Below, piece after piece: positions 61,795 through 64,000 of a DNA stretch of 64,000 nucleotides. The translations under genes and the position numbers were made by a program. Position 1 is the first letter of the stretch; each line of letters starts with the position of its first letter. The notes under the pieces were generated by a model. That model worked only from the letters and a program-made list of their open reading frames with translations, did not search any database and had not been told where the DNA came from. Origin of the DNA: Sphingobacterium sp. SGG-5 (GTDB taxonomy: Bacteria > Bacteroidota > Bacteroidia > Sphingobacteriales > Sphingobacteriaceae); the NCBI RefSeq assembly GCF_011043525.1, contig NZ_JAAKGO010000002.1, positions 465,015 to 529,014 of the forward strand, in the 5' to 3' direction.

Positions 61795-63090
61795 ATGTGC
61801 ATTGAAGAGCTATATCGCGTATACCGTGATTTTCCGGACATCTCCACGGATACACGGCAAATTCGGCAAAATTGTATTTTTTTTGCGTTAAAGGGTGCCA
61901 ATTTCAATGGCAATGCCTTTGCCTACCAAGCTTTAAAGGCTGGAGCCAGGTACGTGGTCATTGACGAGCCTGAATATAAGATCAATGAAAACTATATCCT
62001 TGTAGACAATGTCTTAGAAACCTTGCAGGAATTAGCCAGGTTTCACAGCGCGCAATGGAATATACCGGTTATCGGCGTCACAGGGACAAACGGCAAAACG
62101 ACGACGAAGGAATTGCTTTATACGGTTTTGTCGCAGAAATATAGGGTGTATGCTACACGAGGTAATTTAAACAATCATATTGGTGTGCCGCTGACCGTAT
62201 TGGCCGTAGATGACAGTTATGAAGCCGCTGTTATTGAGATGGGCGCAAACCACGTGGGGGAAATTGCTTTTCTCTGTGGTATAGCGCAGCCTACGCATGG
62301 TTTGATTACCAATGTCGGCAAAGCCCACCTGGAAGGCTTCGGATCCTTCGAGGGGGTGAAGAAAGCGAAGGGAGAGCTTTACGATTATTTGCAGGATCAC
62401 CGGGGAACTTTATTTATACAGGGCGACAATTCCGATCTGGCCGAAATGGCTGCTGCACGAAATTTTATACAAACGGTGAAATATGGAAAGGATGACGCGA
62501 ATGATGTCATTGGGCATCTTTTGGTGGCAGATCCCTATCTTTCGATTTCATGGAAAAAAAAGGGGGAAAGCAGCGCATGGCAGGTATCGACTAATCTAAC
62601 CGGATCCTACAATCTGGAAAACTTTTTAGCCGCCATTGCGGTCGGCTTATACCTTGATGTCGAGCCAGAGGCCATAAACCGGGGAATTGAAATGTATACC
62701 CCTACGAATAACCGCTCGCAGATTACAAAAACCGATCGCAATACGGTCATCGCCGACTTTTACAATGCCAATGCCAGTAGTATGGCGGTTGCGCTGGACA
62801 ATATGAGTATACTTGAGGCACCCCATAAAGTTGTCATCTTAGGCGATATGTTTGAGCTTGGCAATGAATCTTATGAAGAACATCGCAAGATTGTTATGAA
62901 GGCAAAGACCTTAACATTAGACCGGCTGATTTTCGTGGGGAAAGAATTTTATAAACATCGGGATGAGACCGCTGAATTCTATGAAAGCACCGATTTGGCA
63001 AGAGCAAGAGTGGCGACGCTCTCCGATAGTTTTATCCTGCTGAAAGCCTCTCGGGGCATGGCTTTTGAAAGACTATTAGAGGTGCTTTAA
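61795..63090 (+). CDS. murF: UDP-MurNAc-tripeptide--D-Ala-D-Ala ligase
   Basis: A 431-residue Mur ligase, the last cytoplasmic step of the UDP-MurNAc-pentapeptide. N-terminal uridine region (DTRQIRQNCIFFALKGANFN), ATP loop IGVTGTNGKTTTKE near residue 95, IGVPLTVLAV, EMGANHVGEIAFLCGIAQPT and the central NSYNLEN-like segment TNLTGSYNLENFLAA, plus RSQITKTDRNTVIADFYNAN. Slightly shorter than E. coli MurF, as usual in Bacteroidota. Stop codon shares TTAA with the convergent channel gene. Confidence 0.96.
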   Translation: MCIEELYRVYRDFPDISTDTRQIRQNCIFFALKGANFNGNAFAYQALKAGARYVVIDEPEYKINENYILVDNVLETLQELARFHSAQWNIPVIGVTGTNGKTTTKELLYTVLSQKYRVYATRGNLNNHIGVPLTVLAVDDSYEAAVIEMGANHVGEIAFLCGIAQPTHGLITNVGKAHLEGFGSFEGVKKAKGELYDYLQDHRGTLFIQGDNSDLAEMAAARNFIQTVKYGKDDANDVIGHLLVADPYLSISWKKKGESSAWQVSTNLTGSYNLENFLAAIAVGLYLDVEPEAINRGIEMYTPTNNRSQITKTDRNTVIADFYNANASSMAVALDNMSILEAPHKVVILGDMFELGNESYEEHRKIVMKAKTLTLDRLIFVGKEFYKHRDETAEFYESTDLARARVATLSDSFILLKASRGMAFERLLEVL

Positions 63091-63701
63091 TCTCGTTTTG
63101 GAGGTGGTATAGAGGGTAGCGATAGGTTGTATTTTACGGATATAATCCGAATGAGAAAAACCAGTAAGGCACTACAGAAGGTATTGATGTTGCGATTGAC
63201 CTCCATATGGTATAAGACAACAAACAGCAATGCTCCTAATAGACAGGCCGAAGCGTAGATTTCTTTTCGAAGTATCAATGGAGTCTCGTTCATAAGTGTG
63301 TCACGTATAACCCCTCCCATCGATGCAGAAAACATCCCAAGCACAATGGCGGCCATGCCCGTACTTCCATAATCCAATGATTTTTGAGTTCCGACCACGG
63401 TGAAAAAGCCTATACCCATAGCATCAAACAACGTTAATGTTTTGGCAAAGTTATAAAGCTGTTTGTTGACGATAATAGAGAGCAGTACACCGACGAAAAT
63501 GGCGATAAGGTAATTTTTATCTTCAACCCATACGGGTCGGATATTTAAAAAGATGTCTCGTAGTGACCCACCACCGATTGCTGTCACAAATCCCATGAAC
63601 GTCACGCCGAAAATATCTACTCCTTTGCGATTTGCCGCCATGGCTCCTGAAATGGCAAAGACCATGGTGCCCAATAAGTCACTATAGTATATAATATTCA
63701 T
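63087..63701 (-). CDS. TRIC/UPF0126-family channel-like membrane protein
   Basis: A 204-residue membrane protein with two UPF0126 (glycine transporter/TRIC-type) repeats: YYSDLLGTMVFAISGAMAAN, MGFVTAIGGGSLRDIFLNIR in the first and ATGAIG-like FSASMGGVIRDTLMNETPLI in the second. ATG 63701 (MNIIYYSD) is used; GTG 63719 would add six residues. Bacterial TRIC homologues are trimeric cation channels; transport role here is inferred. Confidence 0.9.
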   Translation of the reverse strand: MNIIYYSDLLGTMVFAISGAMAANRKGVDIFGVTFMGFVTAIGGGSLRDIFLNIRPVWVEDKNYLIAIFVGVLLSIIVNKQLYNFAKTLTLFDAMGIGFFTVVGTQKSLDYGSTGMAAIVLGMFSASMGGVIRDTLMNETPLILRKEIYASACLLGALLFVVLYHMEVNRNINTFCSALLVFLIRIISVKYNLSLPSIPPPKRD

Positions 63702-63783
63702 CACGAATGCCTCTTTCACGCAAGTATACAGAAATTTCGTAAATTATTCCCTCTTTTCTCATGCTTAACCTCCCCCTTTCTCC

Positions 63784-63948
63784 TGACCAAGTTCTGACCA
63801 ACTTCTGCCTTTCTGTTACCCGGCTTCGACACGGCTTCGACGTGGCTTCGACGTGCGTCAGAGCAGGGTCGAAGCCGTGTCGGAGCGGCGCCGAAGAAAG
63901 GGCGAACAAGGTCAGAAGAAAGGTATAATAAAGGCAGAAGAAAAGGGA
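63784..63948. repeat. Degenerate tandem array, 11-bp period, 15 units, strand-symmetric
   Basis: 15 consecutive 11-bp units without indels: TGACCAAGTTC, TGACCAACTTC, GACACGGCTTC, GACGTGGCTTC and similar, then on the other half AAGCCGTGTCG, GAGCGGCGCCG, AAGAAAGGGCG and AAGAAAGGTAT. Left units end in CTTC/TTC, right units begin with the complementary GAAG-type pattern. 63822-63841 is the reverse complement of 63869-63888 at 18 of 20 positions, giving a long hairpin or cruciform. A 95-codon minus-strand ORF crosses it but has no convincing features. Confidence 0.85.
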
Positions 63949-64000
63949 AGGTAAAAATATATGTTTCACCTCCAGCCTTTTACGCCGCTGATCTGCTGGA

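Noticed and set aside
63682..63969. 95-codon minus-strand ORF over the 11-bp array
   Set aside because: It overlaps the TRIC-like start and the whole array; the peptide looks like translated repeat, although a weak hydrophobic N-terminus exists.

Overview
The window comes from a chromosome of the phylum Bacteroidota, most likely Sphingobacteriaceae (Sphingobacterium or Pedobacter type). Supporting signs are the SusC/SusD pair with an ECF sigma/FecR module, BshC of bacillithiol synthesis, DUF4295 behind rpmB-rpmG, FISUMP and BACON lipoproteins, and the phylum-specific promoter form TTG-19/20-TAnnTTTG in front of many genes. Shine-Dalgarno motifs are scarce, also typical of the phylum.

Layout. 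1-14,231 is core sequence: an ABC-F ATPase cut by the window edge, DUF4112/SIMPL genes, a cold-shock gene, recO, the rpmB-rpmG-DUF4295 operon, ftsY-rimO, a leftward run (Nudix, phosphohexomutase, crotonase) and a large MG2/TonB-plug protein. 14,346-15,748 holds purD and tRNA-Glu. 15,749-about 19,673 behaves as an accessory insert behind the tRNA: AT-rich orphan genes (one probably a RES-domain protein), a seven-repeat propeller lipoprotein, a frameshifted small lipoprotein and a decayed ORF, bounded by two degenerate copies of one sequence. 19,674-25,380 is a patchwork of small soluble proteins (GNAT, four SRPBCC/VOC-type proteins, DUF1801, DUF2200, AhpD-like) and an outer-membrane barrel gene broken by an 11-bp duplication. 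25,377-28,445 is a sulfur operon (persulfide-dioxygenase-like MBL-rhodanese, two YeeE/YedE proteins, and a DUF417 membrane protein upstream). 28,605-33,259 carries a flavin oxidoreductase, miaE, a glycosyltransferase and a sugar-phosphate isomerase-like gene.

33,445-44,085 is a nutrient-uptake locus: ECF sigma factor, FecR anti-sigma factor, STN-type SusC, SusD, a propeller lipoprotein and two FISUMP lipoproteins with different stalks. No glycoside hydrolase is present. It ends in a terminator and an array of about 22 degenerate units of exactly 21 bp (44,140-44,621). 44,744-63,701 is again mostly core metabolism and cell-wall genes: def, a Gfo/Idh/MocA oxidoreductase, miaA, an aldo/keto reductase, gcvP, bshC, an amidase, rlmN, comF-like, VanZ plus a 39-aa lipoprotein, a PadR-PspC module, uxaC, an SMP-30-like gene, murF and a TRIC-like channel. 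After the last gene lies a second, unrelated array with an 11-bp period and strand symmetry (63,784-63,948).

The most unusual items are the two indel-free periodic arrays (21 bp and 11 bp, both close to whole helical turns), the insert bounded by degenerate repeats next to tRNA-Glu, the frame-breaking 11-bp duplication, and several genes whose -7 promoter box sits only 3-7 nt before the start codon, which predicts leaderless or nearly leaderless mRNAs. All functions are read from sequence; no database search was run.
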